A stretch of DNA of 11,770 bases, from assembly GCA_025201705.1 (NCBI GenBank), contig MU617507.1, positions 1 to 11,770 on the forward strand. The letters run 5' to 3'. Positions 1 through 7,547 of this stretch are shown here, piece after piece; the first letter of the stretch is position 1; each line of letters starts with the position of its first letter. A program made the position numbers and the translations under genes. This DNA comes from Dissophora ornata (taxonomy: Eukaryota; Mortierellomycota; Mortierellomycetes; Mortierellales; Mortierellaceae). The notes under the pieces are model-generated. The model was not told where the DNA came from. It searched no databases and saw nothing but the letters and a program-made list of their open reading frames with translations.

Positions 1-889
1 TTTTTTCTTTCTTTCTGGGTTATGTGATAAAGGCATGGAGTGCAAGAGGTGTGTGTGAAAGGGAGAGCGGGTTTCTTTTCTTTTTTCTTCTTTTTTTCTG
101 ACACTAGCAAACGCGCCGGGGATCCCACACAACACACCGACGCCGGGGATCGCGCCAGGAGGGCCACGGTCGGGGATCGCGACAGGAGTTTCACACACAC
201 CGATACCGAGGGATACCAACACAGTGCAGACAGAGTCATCTTGAAATAAAAAAACCCCCAGAAAATAGACACCGTGACCAATAAACTGTGCATTCCAAGC
301 AACGATCTGTATTAATGCCGCAACTTTGGTTGCACCAGCCCTTGTATTGTTGAATTTAGTTGCAGACTTGGCAAGGCCCGTTAAGAGCGGCATCGTGAGC
401 TGACCGGCGATCTTGTCGAGTTTGATGTAACGTTGTGGTAGTTGTTTGTGGCCAGGAGTTCTTTTTGTCGGACGGGAGTGGGGTGACTTTCTCCGTTGAA
501 GACCGTACTGTTGATGTTGAGGTACTTGTTTGTGACCGGGAGTCCGTTCGTCGGACGGACCTGGAGCGGCTTGTTTTTCGTTGAGGATCATGCTATTGAT
601 GTGGTGGCACTTGTTTGTGGCCGGGGGTTCTTTGTCTGGGAGTGGGGCGGCAGTCTAGAATAATCAATAGGCAGGTATGGATGTCGTCAGTCTATCGCTT
701 TCTTGCTCGTTGCGTCAACGATCAATACATCATTACCAGGGAAATGAAACAAGGCTTCTCACAGTAATTGCCACAGAGCGATTCGAGTCTAGCGTGGTCC
801 AGGCAATCGAGGCGTCGACTGGCCTTGAGGTAAAGCCTGGGATCAGATGTGGAATAATGAGAAGTCAGTGTCGATTCGGAGCTTTCCAT
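1..889 (-). CDS. Putative partial gene with DUF962/Mpo1-like C-terminal segment (left end off window)
   Basis: This is a two-exon model on the minus strand. Exon A (889-737) starts at an ATG and gives 51 residues beginning MESSESTL. It ends at a GTAATG donor, and an 82-base intron (736-655) ends in TTCTAG. Exon B (654-1) joins in phase 0 and stays open for 218 codons to the window edge. At about 430-256 exon B encodes YIKLDKIAG...MPLLTGLAKSA...AWNAQFIGHGVY. This resembles the second half of DUF962/Mpo1-like proteins, whose hallmark is (S/A)W-x-x-QFIGHG; yeast Mpo1 is an ER alpha-oxidation dioxygenase for 2-hydroxy fatty acids. The expected following E-x-R-x-PAL is not seen: the frame continues into low-complexity sequence, so there is either an unrecognised intron or decay. 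The N-terminal half of DUF962 is also absent, replaced by repeats. The family assignment is from memory of motifs, and both the exon A link and gene integrity are uncertain. Confidence 0.35.
113..187. repeat. Short GGGGATCG-type direct repeats
   Basis: Three copies of a GCCGGGGATC / GTCGGGGATC core occur near 115-125, 142-152 and 169-180. The last two extend to GGGGATCGCGCCAGGAG and GGGGATCGCGACAGGAG. Copies are about 27-29 bases apart. Read on the minus strand they encode repeated (A/G)IP units. Their role is unknown; they look like a small satellite-like expansion. Confidence 0.6.
442..654. repeat. Imperfect 84/85-base tandem repeat, about 2.5 copies
   Basis: The word TTGTTTGTG recurs at 442-450, 526-534 and 611-619, spaced 84 and 85 bases. 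Each copy is followed by a related GGCCGGGAGT-like block and a TTGA(A/G)GA..TGATGT-like block. On the minus strand the first two copies read in one frame, encoding PGHKQLPQ and PGHKQVPQ. The extra base before the third copy shifts its frame, although the frame stays open. The repeat lies inside exon B of the putative left-edge gene, or in an unrecognised intron of it. Confidence 0.75.
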
Positions 890-1326
890 TGTTTCCTTTG
901 CAAAAATAGAGATAATACAGAGCTGGAGCCAAGTGGCGTACTCCGGTCTTTGTCGTCGCTTGGCCGCAATGTGTCACCAAAATACAAATTAAACAAACAA
1001 CACGTCAACGTCAGTACAACACAGCACAGAATAATTCAAACAAAGAGCCCGCTTTCGCGTGCCTTTCCATTCTTGTTCACAGCGTCCCTCGTCCGGCGCA
1101 CTCGTCCAGTCCATGACGGTGGTGCCCTCGACGACAGGCACCTCCCGCACGGCCTACAGCCAGCGCAAAGCGCCGACTCCTATTGTAATAATAATAATGG
1201 CCGTACTCAAAATTTTAAATTTTGACCTTTTCATTCACCATCTCGAACGGAGCGCACGTCTAGTCCACTGCGGCCGAACAGTGGCTCTTCTTTCAGCGCT
1301 GTAGACGGTTCTGAAAGGGTATTTAA
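890..1326. other. Non-genic or decayed stretch
   Basis: No gene is recognised here. A GC-rich patch at about 1080-1185 has codon-like texture on either strand: plus-strand SMTVVPSTTGTSRTAYSQRK, minus-strand VPVVEGTTVMDWTSAPDEG. It is flanked by AT-rich sequence with an ATAATAATAATGG run at about 1187-1200, and no complete exon structure can be built. It may be a relic exon. A TATTTAAG element sits at 1319-1326, just before the next open frame. Confidence 0.4.
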
Positions 1327-1632
1327 GAGACACGGGTTGAAAGTTGGCTTAAGGTGTTTAATCCTCTGACCACACAAGACCTGCTGAACCATGCCTCTAT
1401 TATGGAGGCGGCTGAACTAACTCTGAAAGATGGCATGGGATACACATTTGTAGGCAGCGCGGTCAGTGTCAGTTCTATCGGTTCAAGTCTCGAGCTGTGG
1501 GTGTGCGATGACATGAACCGATTGTGGATTGACTTTTACAAGGAGTTCGATGCTTCGAATGATCGTCTTGGCGAACAGGCGAGATTGTTGTTTGAGCAGC
1601 TCGGAACCCTGTCTCATGTGTCCAAGGGTTGA
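1327..1632 (+). other. Short unrecognised open frame, possible last exon or gene remnant
   Basis: The frame is open from 1327 to a TGA at 1630-1632. The first in-frame ATG is at 1402, giving 76 residues (MEAAELTLKDGMGYTFVG... to ...LFEQLGTLSHVSKG). Residues encoded upstream of that ATG (ESWLKVFNPLTTQDLLNHAS) read naturally as protein, so this is either the last exon of a gene whose 5' part is lost or unrecognised, or a remnant. The sequence alternates amphipathic helix (LGEQARLLFEQLG) and hydrophobic segments (LELWVCDDMNRLWIDFY), without signal peptide or membrane segment. A TATTTAAG at 1319-1326 could be a TATA element for the ATG at 1402. I do not recognise the family. Confidence 0.3.
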
Positions 1633-2158
1633 CAGCACTGGCACCATTTTGCAAGTTGCACAAGATCCAATGGCGCGTTTTCTGGAATGCTGAATTTCGA
1701 CTTGAGGAAGGCAACAATGCCGTGGTACATGTTCTAGGAACGCGGTGTCCGGGTAGTTACCACCATCCGAGCTCTAGGGAAAAGCGACCTAGATAGTACT
1801 CGCACTTACCAACGAAGGTCGTTATGGTGGCAATAACTCTCTAATCCGTTCGCCGAGTAGACTATCGAGAAAAAATGAAAGGAAGATACATACTGGAGAG
1901 GCTACGGGGTATATTGTGTTTTCGGACTTGGATTTAATACCGGGGATGCAAAATTGCAAAATAGAGAGCCCCATGTGAACGAAAATAAGATGGTGACACA
2001 ATGCGTTTATGATATTCTACAATAACTATGTAACTAAGGTGAGGGTGGAGGATGGGAGGTGTGTGTGTGGAGGGGGGGGTTGTAAATTACCCACTTATTA
2101 GCTCCTGCGTGTTTGTCCGACCTTGAAATACGAACACGAAACTTTTTTTGTTCTGTCA
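1633..2158. other. Intergenic region between open frame and monooxygenase 3' end
   Basis: No coding signal was seen. It holds a GTGTGTGTGG-AGGGGGGGG purine-rich patch at about 2060-2082. Part of it should be the 3' untranslated region of the minus-strand monooxygenase gene, which ends at 2159. A minus-strand AATAAG (from about 2094) is a weak poly(A)-signal candidate. Confidence 0.4.
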
Positions 2159-3021
2159 TTAATTTACGACAACCAAGCCAAGATCGATACCCTTGCCGTT
2201 GCCTGCTCCGCCATTGGCATAGAAACCATTGGTGCTAAGACGCTTCTCGCGGGAATCTGGACCCGTGGACTTGCCTTTGAGAGTGTCGCCGATAGCATGG
2301 GTGTTCATCTTCTGATGGAGCTTGGACACATCGACGACGGTCATATCCAACGTAGGGAGCTTGCCGTTGGTCGCACCCTTTGGAATGATGATATTCGCGC
2401 AGTGGTGGTAAAACTGGCAAAAAGGGAAATTCAACAAGAGAAGGAAATAGTATTAGAAGACTAGTTTTTCGTATGGTGGTGTTCTTGCTTTTTTTGCAAA
2501 GTAAAATAGGGCCTTACCTGGTTTGTGGTGTATGCAGTCCAGGACATGGAAAAAAGACACTTGGTCGAGTCCGTGCAAGAAGGAACGTTGGTGGGGATCA
2601 GGACTGGCCACTCGTAGTAGATATCGGGGCAGGTCTTTGTGTACTGTCCAATAACCTTCCAGGTCTTGCCTCCGTCATTCGACAACGAGAACTCGCAGGC
2701 TCCACCGCCGTGGCGCGCGGTTGTCAGACCCGATGGTGGAGGGAACTTTGTGTAGTTTTTGATTTCGAAAGTCCAGAAGCGGACGGGGACGATTTGGCCG
2801 GGGGTGAGAGTTGTCACTGGACCCTTCTTGTAGCCGCCGCAGGGGAAGGGCTTGCCTTCATAGCCAATCCAGGCGTGGACGGTGTTGACAGGATTTTTGG
2901 ACCAGGGGCCAGCCTGGCCCGGGGGGTTCGACATTGCCATGTGGGCTGATGTAGGGACGAGAAGTGAAAGGAGCGCCGTGGTCGCGACGAGCACGTTGCT
3001 GATCATGGATGAGGTCTTCAT
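2159..3021 (-). CDS. Secreted AA11-like lytic polysaccharide monooxygenase
   Basis: Predicted secreted copper enzyme that would oxidatively cleave chitin-type polysaccharide. There are two exons: 3021-2518 (168 codons) and 2413-2159 (84 codons plus TAA). They flank a 104-base GTAAGG...GCCAG phase-0 intron, giving 252 residues. Residues 1-26 form a signal peptide (charged start, TTALLSLLVPTSA). Cleavage exposes His27, the N-terminal half of the copper histidine brace; His104 in RHGGGACEFSLS is the second brace candidate. Spliced residues 160-175 (SWTAYTTNQFYHHCAN) match the AA11 pattern W-x-x-Y-x-x-N-x-x-Y/F-x-x-CA, supplying the axial aromatic. Cys61, 109, 131, 149, 155 and 173 could form three disulfides. 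It has no C-terminal chitin-binding or long Ser/Thr-rich extension, so it is a single-domain form. The start codon has an AAAAAATG context. The family is assigned by motif; substrate is inference. Confidence 0.82.
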
Positions 3022-3258
3022 TTTTTTATGTGTGTGGGTGCGGGTGTCGGAGTGGAAGTGAGCGATTAGGTGATGGTAGGGGATCGACGTCTGCGAAGAT
3101 ATTTTATGCAGGGAAAACGGATGGACGGGAACGCGGCGAAGGATGAAGCAAAGAGGAAGGGGAGCAAGAAAGGAGATTTACAGGAACGATACCCGAGGGG
3201 TGAGACTGAGAGGAGTGCAACGAATGATAGTGGACAAAAAAAGAGGGAAACTAAGAGA

Positions 3259-3266
3259 TATTTATA
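3259..3266 (-). promoter_or_regulatory. TATA box of the monooxygenase gene
   Basis: On the minus strand this reads TATAAATA within GGGTATAAATATCTC, 238 bases upstream of the monooxygenase ATG at 3021. The distance implies a 5' untranslated region of about 200 bases. It is the only good TATA element in that upstream region. Confidence 0.5.
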
Positions 3267-4034
3267 CCCTGGCAAGAAGTCAAACAGCGACAAAAATGTG
3301 TTGGGCTAGGCCACAAAGGCTGGGATAGGAAAGAGGGGCCCGGCTTGCATTCCTTTACCAGGTGTGGATTACTTTTGTTGTCTAGATCAAAAGAGCAATT
3401 TGTTTAAAGCCGGGCTGCTGCAATTGAATTGGATGCGGGCGAATGTTGGACGCACGATGCCACAAGATCGCGTTTCGGGTTGGCTGAACTTTCCAAACAA
3501 TATGTCCGCGATTGAGCATAGATGATGTTAAAACACGATTCGGGTCTCATGCCCCAACCCACCGATTTCCCTTGTTCGCGCATCCACAGCACCTTATTCC
3601 GGCACAGACCCATCATTCATCAATCCATTTAATGGGACTCCCACTATGCACCGCGGATCAACATGTGCTATACACCAAGTGCAGCACACTAGGGATAATA
3701 GCCCAGATTCTTGCGACTTCTTGTGGGCCATAAAGAAAAAGAACGGCGCAATGGACCACGACGGCAACTCGTCTATTTAGAACATCTTCGATTTTCCGAG
3801 ACCCCGATACGCACAACCGCTTGAATGTTGGGGTGGGAAGTGGAATATGAAATGTTGAGAAAAAAATAACAACAATGCTCTCGTTGTGATGTCCATCAGA
3901 ATAGGGCTCATTTTGTCTTTTGACTCGGGCTGCCGCTGGGCACAGGTAACGTTTCCTCCTCTTTTGTTACATCTACATCTAGGACGAGGCTGGCTCTTGC
4001 ACCATGGTCTTTGTTTTACAAGCAACAAGTTTCC

Positions 4035-4164
4035 CCTCGGATCTAAGTTCTTTACTCTCAGCTCCCTCCTGTCCATGTGGCCATTATACCTTTGACCCGA
4101 GGAATAGAACCCCGTTGCGTCTCACTCCGAGGAAATCTTTTTTTTATTTTTATCCGAGGAAATC
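4035..4164. repeat. TCCGAGG word cluster
   Basis: CCGAGGAA occurs at 4097-4104. TCCGAGGAAATC occurs at 4126-4137 and 4153-4164. The inverted form CCTCGGA occurs at 4035-4041. Spacings between the direct copies are 30 and 27 bases. This could be a transcription-factor site array or a minor repeat expansion; no factor can be named. Confidence 0.45.
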
Positions 4165-4240
4165 AATTCCATTGGATCTCTTGTTTACGCAAATCTGATC
4201 AAAGCGGTCGAGAACATGCCTTCGATCTTAGGACCTTGAA

Positions 4241-4288
4241 GTTTTCAGTACATAGCTGGTTCCCCTGAAGTTTCAGGAGGCTGAAAAC
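4241..4288. repeat. Nested inverted repeat (hairpin-forming)
   Basis: The outer arms are GTTTTCAG (4241-4248) and CTGAAAAC (4281-4288). Inside them is a second palindrome, CCTGAA-GT-TTCAGG (4264-4277). Both stems are perfect at 8 and 6 base pairs. No gene overlaps it. Confidence 0.55.
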
Positions 4289-4374
4289 GGTAAGACGGGA
4301 GATGCCGCATGCGTTATGTTTGTTTACTGGATACTATGACGACAGGCTTTGGAATGTATACTATGCCTCCCAAT

Positions 4375-4410
4375 ATTATTGTTTACAGCCTCAAGCACGC
4401 AAACAATAAT
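4375..4410. repeat. 10-base perfect inverted repeat with 16-base loop
   Basis: ATTATTGTTT (4375-4384) pairs with AAACAATAAT (4401-4410). It lies about 100-130 bases past the PEX10 stop codon and just beyond its candidate poly(A) signal on the minus strand. It could therefore sit in the 3' end of a longer PEX10 transcript. Confidence 0.55.
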
Positions 4411-4443
4411 GAAAGCAAAATCACTCAAAGCATGTCGTTCGGA

Positions 4444-4449
4444 TTTATT
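4444..4449 (-). terminator. Candidate poly(A) signal of PEX10
   Basis: A canonical AATAAA on the minus strand (TTTATT on plus), 57 bases downstream of the PEX10 stop codon. This is a usual distance for a compact fungal 3' untranslated region. Confidence 0.5.
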
Positions 4450-4506
4450 CAACGTTCCAGTCGCTAGCCGAGATCAGCTCGCAGCGTCTTTTTTTCTTTT
4501 TCACTT

Positions 4507-6026
4507 TCAGTAAAGCTTGGTATAGATTGGCAGCAGGGCTGAAAGTTGCACGTGTTGACGACAGAGTGGACATTCCGGCTAACAAAGGGAAACAAATAAA
4601 ACAGCAAAACAAACCGGATCGTTAGCATGCCGATCCTACTCGCGCAGTTCCCGACACCCTTTTTGTTTGTCGCGAAATATCTTTCAGCTACCACATAGCT
4701 GGTGCACCATCCTGACCAATAATAAACTTGCCTTGTTCTGACACCATTCCCGAATGCAGGTCCAGCAAAACAAATGGCCGCAGGGTGTTGCTGTGGTATT
4801 CGTCCTTGGATCGAGGCACAACGTACACTTTCGGACATTGATCTCTGCCGTAGTCTGCGTAAATTCATCATCTTCCTCCTCTTCCTCCTCCTCTTCAACC
4901 TGTTGCTCCACCACGATAGCGCCCTTTTCGCCTAGCACACTTCCAGATGCTGCAAGGACTGCCACGGCGGCCTTTTCCTGCGCTTCGGCTGCAATTTGTC
5001 GCCTCCACTGCACAAACTGGATTACCAACTGAATGACGATCAACACACCCAGGACCTCATATCCCGATCTCTCCTCTCCAGGCGACAATTTCCTGTTAAA
5101 GATATAACGGATTCCTGTGACCCGTTTCGAGAAGCTGTAGTAGGCTCCGAAAAAGTAAAAGATGGCAAGATGGGCGGAATGGCCGTGGGTCTTGAAAAAC
5201 TTTTGGAGCGTCGGCAACCAGTTGTGAACAAAGGTCTTGAGTTTGATCATGGCTGCAGAGGGTTCCTTCTTGGGTTCCGATTCTGAGAGAGTTGCATCCA
5301 GACGATGTCCTGCATGTCGATGTTGTGTTTGAGGTTGTGTGCGCCGTCGCAGTTCCTGAGCTCCCCTGGAGTAGATGTATGGGACAAGCACGTGCCAAAA
5401 TACAAGAGCCGATCGACGCTATTCGAACATGAGAAATGAACGCGGTTCAGAGTTTAGGAAGTGGAGTAGCTGTCGTTCGTTATGATATGTTCGATCACAC
5501 TTGCGCTCTCTCCCTGCACCCTAGATTGCACCTACAGCCAAGGATGGAAAGGTTCCGGCAGAGCTCCTGATCTGCATGATATCGCAGTACTCTTCTCCCA
5601 GAGTCTGTGTCCCGAGAAGCGTGGTCAAGGAGTAGTAGCACAGATCCGAAAAGACGTCGACCTCGGTCTGATACATGTGCTGTGTTCGACTTCCAAAGAT
5701 ATCCCGCACCGCATCCTTGACCTGGTCCTTCAAGATCTGTTGGTAGTAGGCATCCTTTTGATTGGCGCGGACTACAAGAGTGAGAGAGACATGGAAGGAC
5801 GTTAGCGATCGCCTTCATAGACAGAAGCCACATTTTCTATTTCGCTTTATGGGACCCATCGCTTACTGATGTCTGGTTGAGAGGCGCTTGGGAGCGAGAG
5901 GTTGAATTGAGGTGGAGGGGGTGTGCTTCCTGAAGGTCGAACGGGGGCGGCTGTTGCTGGGGCGGCCGCCTCAAGCGGTGAGCTGCCTGCGGAGTTTACT
6001 GGCTGAGGCCCACTGGTGCTTGACAT
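4507..6026 (-). CDS. PEX10: Peroxin-10, RING E3 ubiquitin ligase of the peroxisomal import complex
   Basis: PEX10 forms, with PEX2 and PEX12, the peroxisomal-membrane ubiquitin ligase that ubiquitinates the receptor PEX5 for recycling. There are four exons: 6026-5867, 5771-5536, 5418-4732 and 4578-4507, giving 384 residues. Introns are 95 bases (GTAAGC...GTAG), 117 bases (GTAGGT...ATAG) and 153 bases (GC-AG). The frame is kept across all three junctions. After a Pro/Ser-rich N-terminus comes the conserved PDIIRANQKDAYYQQIL. The PEX2/10/12 domain has membrane-associated stretches near 135-149, 214-226 and 253-269. The C-terminal C3HC4 RING has ligands Cys330, Cys333, Cys345, His347, Cys350, Cys353, Cys364 and Cys367. 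All eight are present and length is close to the family norm. An acidic run (eight Glu, two Asp) at 307-316 precedes the RING. The gene is divergent from TIM23. Confidence 0.93.
4579..4731 (-). other. GC-AG intron inside the PEX10 RING finger
   Basis: The upstream exon ends TGG TGT CAG AAC AAG and is followed by GCAAGT, the consensus extension for GC donors. The intron ends TTGTTAG before CCG GAA TGT CCA. Only this GC donor joins WCQNK directly to PECPLCRQ in frame; the nearest GT (three bases into the intron) shifts the frame. Length is 153 bases. Confidence 0.85.
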
Positions 6027-6574
6027 GGTGTGATGAGTGAGTACTGCCGGTGTAGGGCGAGGGGCGTGCTGAGGAACTCGAGGAGGGGCGATGGAGAGCG
6101 AGGCGATGAGAGATGGACAGGAGCACGGAACGAATGCGGGTCGGGCTGCTGTCGTTTTGTGAACTCACTTTGGAAGGACAACCCGGCGAGTGAGCCGTCC
6201 AGAGGTGCTTTGTTCGATCGCGAGAGGTGCGTGCAGTAAGGGAGCGCAGGAGAGGGCAGTCACGCCAAAACAATCCACGGCCTATTTGCCGCATCTGGCA
6301 GAGGTGCGCTCACTCGCCCGCGCCGTTCTTCCACCTTCCTTCCGAATCGCTCGTTTTATTCCCTTCTCTCTTTCCTGCTTCTCCCATCCCCCACACATCC
6401 GTTCCCCCTTCTTTTGCCCTGAGGAAAGACGACCAGGACAGACAAGACCAGGCAGAGCCGACCAACAACAGCTGAACGGATCACATCACGCACCCTCTCT
6501 CCACGCCACACGGAATAAGATCGCCGCTCCCGATTCCAGGAACAACAACCACTCTTTCCACACACACATCAACC
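6027..6574. promoter_or_regulatory. Shared divergent promoter region of PEX10 and TIM23
   Basis: A 548-base region between two start codons pointing away from each other. No TATA box was seen. The TIM23-proximal part (about 6350-6420) is strongly pyrimidine-rich on the plus strand (CCCTTCTCTCTTTCCTGC and similar), typical of fungal TATA-less housekeeping promoters. The TIM23 start has a good CAACCATG context. Short open frames inside it are not convincing genes. Confidence 0.6.
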
Positions 6575-7547
6575 ATGTCGCAGCATACCACCAATGTCGA
6601 GGACGAAGAGACTTTCGCTCCTATTTACGCCAACCAGGAAGACTTCAACCCCTCTGAAACTGTTAGCTCCTTCCTCAACACTTCATACGACCCTAGCCGT
6701 CTCCACCCCTTGGCTGGTCTCGGCGGTGGACTCGACTACCTTAACCTTGACGATGATCCCGGTGTCCTTCCCGGCTCCCAGGGCGGTCTCTTGCCCAGCA
6801 GAGGCTGGTCCGATGATCTGACCTACGGAACTGGTCTCACCTACATCACCGGTAAGCTCCATTTTTTTGTCATATCTATCGACTCTCAATCCTCCGTAGA
6901 TCGCTCTGTTCACTGATCTGACAACCCATTAATTAAAACACCTGCATAGGTCTGAGCTTGGGAGGTGCTTTCGGTTTCTACGAGGGTCTCCGATCTTCAC
7001 CGAGCCCTGCGTTCAAGATCCGTCTCAACACTGTTTTGAACTCGATGACTCGTCGTGGACCTTTTATCGGAAACTCGGCCGGTGTTTTGGGTAAGCCCGA
7101 GAAAAAAACAAGCGAAAATACATGAGCACTGACCCCCCCTTTTTTTACGGCGGGACGAGTAAGACTTGACTCAATAGCTGACTAGCTCCGTTTCTTATTT
7201 TGGACACTGATCTTGTAGCCTTGATGTACAACGGAATCAACGGAGGTATCGCCAAGGCTCGTGGTGCTCAAGACCCCTTGAACTCGGTTGCTGCTGGAGC
7301 CTTGACTGGCGCTCTCTTCAAGTCAACAGGTAAGGAGACGAGACTCTCCGACTCCAAGTCCTTCATCTGGCCATCGAAGAAAAAAATAAGCTTCTTTTCG
7401 AGATTATGTTACTCAACGTTCCCCTTTCTCTGCTCTGCCCTTTTCCCTTTGCCGATATTAGCTGGTTTGCGTGCGGCTGGATCAGCAGGAGGCGTTTGCG
7501 CAGTGGCCGCTGGTATCTGGGCGTTCGGCAGGGAGGCACTCATGTAA
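6575..7547 (+). CDS. TIM23: Mitochondrial import inner membrane translocase subunit TIM23
   Basis: TIM23 is a central subunit of the inner-membrane presequence translocase, which takes precursors from the TOM complex into the matrix and inner membrane. There are four exons: 6575-6851, 6950-7090, 7219-7329 and 7462-7547. Introns are 98, 128 and 132 bases, all GTAAG-type donors with TAG acceptors (GCATAG, TTGTAG, TATTAG). The product is 204 residues, close to the usual length. The intermembrane-space N-terminus ends in the family signature LHPLAGLGGGLDYLNLDD and PSRGWSDDLTYGTGLTYITG. The Tim17/Tim22/Tim23 membrane domain follows, from about residue 85 to the end. It has Gly-rich helices (LSLGGAFGFYEGLR, RRGPFIGNSAGVLALMYNGI, a VAAGALTGALFK segment, AAGSAGGVCAVAAGIWAFG). 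All splice joins preserve the motifs. The 3' end converges on the minus-strand Alba-like gene. Confidence 0.95.

Larger units (their letters stand above)
3267..4443. other. Long intergenic region
   Basis: This stretch of about 1.2 kb separates the monooxygenase and PEX10 genes. Short open frames are present on both strands but none shows a recognisable domain, plausible splicing or sustained codon bias. It contains a repeated TCCGAGG word, a nested inverted repeat and a 10-base perfect inverted repeat, listed separately. It should hold upstream regulatory DNA of the monooxygenase gene on its left and the end of the PEX10 transcript on its right. Confidence 0.5.

Noticed and set aside
677..1225. 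182-codon plus-strand open frame
   Set aside because: No recognisable domain, poor protein texture, and it runs antisense over the better minus-strand exon candidate at 737-889. Its length alone is not convincing.
2123..2464. Plus-strand open frame antisense to the monooxygenase second exon
   Set aside because: It is the shadow of a real exon on the other strand; the minus-strand exon completes the AA11-like motif by splicing.
2473..2949. 158-codon plus-strand open frame antisense to the monooxygenase first exon
   Set aside because: It mirrors the real signal-peptide and catalytic exon, and has no domain of its own.
3066..3293. Hydrophobic 75-residue minus-strand frame upstream of the monooxygenase
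   Set aside because: It covers the TATA box and probable 5' untranslated region, and has low-complexity composition without family features.
4200..4290. Possible rRNA or tRNA fragment (TAGCTGGTTCC...GAAGTTTC...CAGGA resembles a stretch of large-subunit rRNA)
   Set aside because: Similarity is limited to about 25-30 bases with gaps and does not extend to either side. No tRNA cloverleaf could be drawn.
6190..6657. 155-codon plus-strand open frame across the PEX10-TIM23 promoter
   Set aside because: It overlaps the TIM23 start out of frame, and its low-complexity Pro/Ser/Arg composition reflects the pyrimidine-rich promoter.
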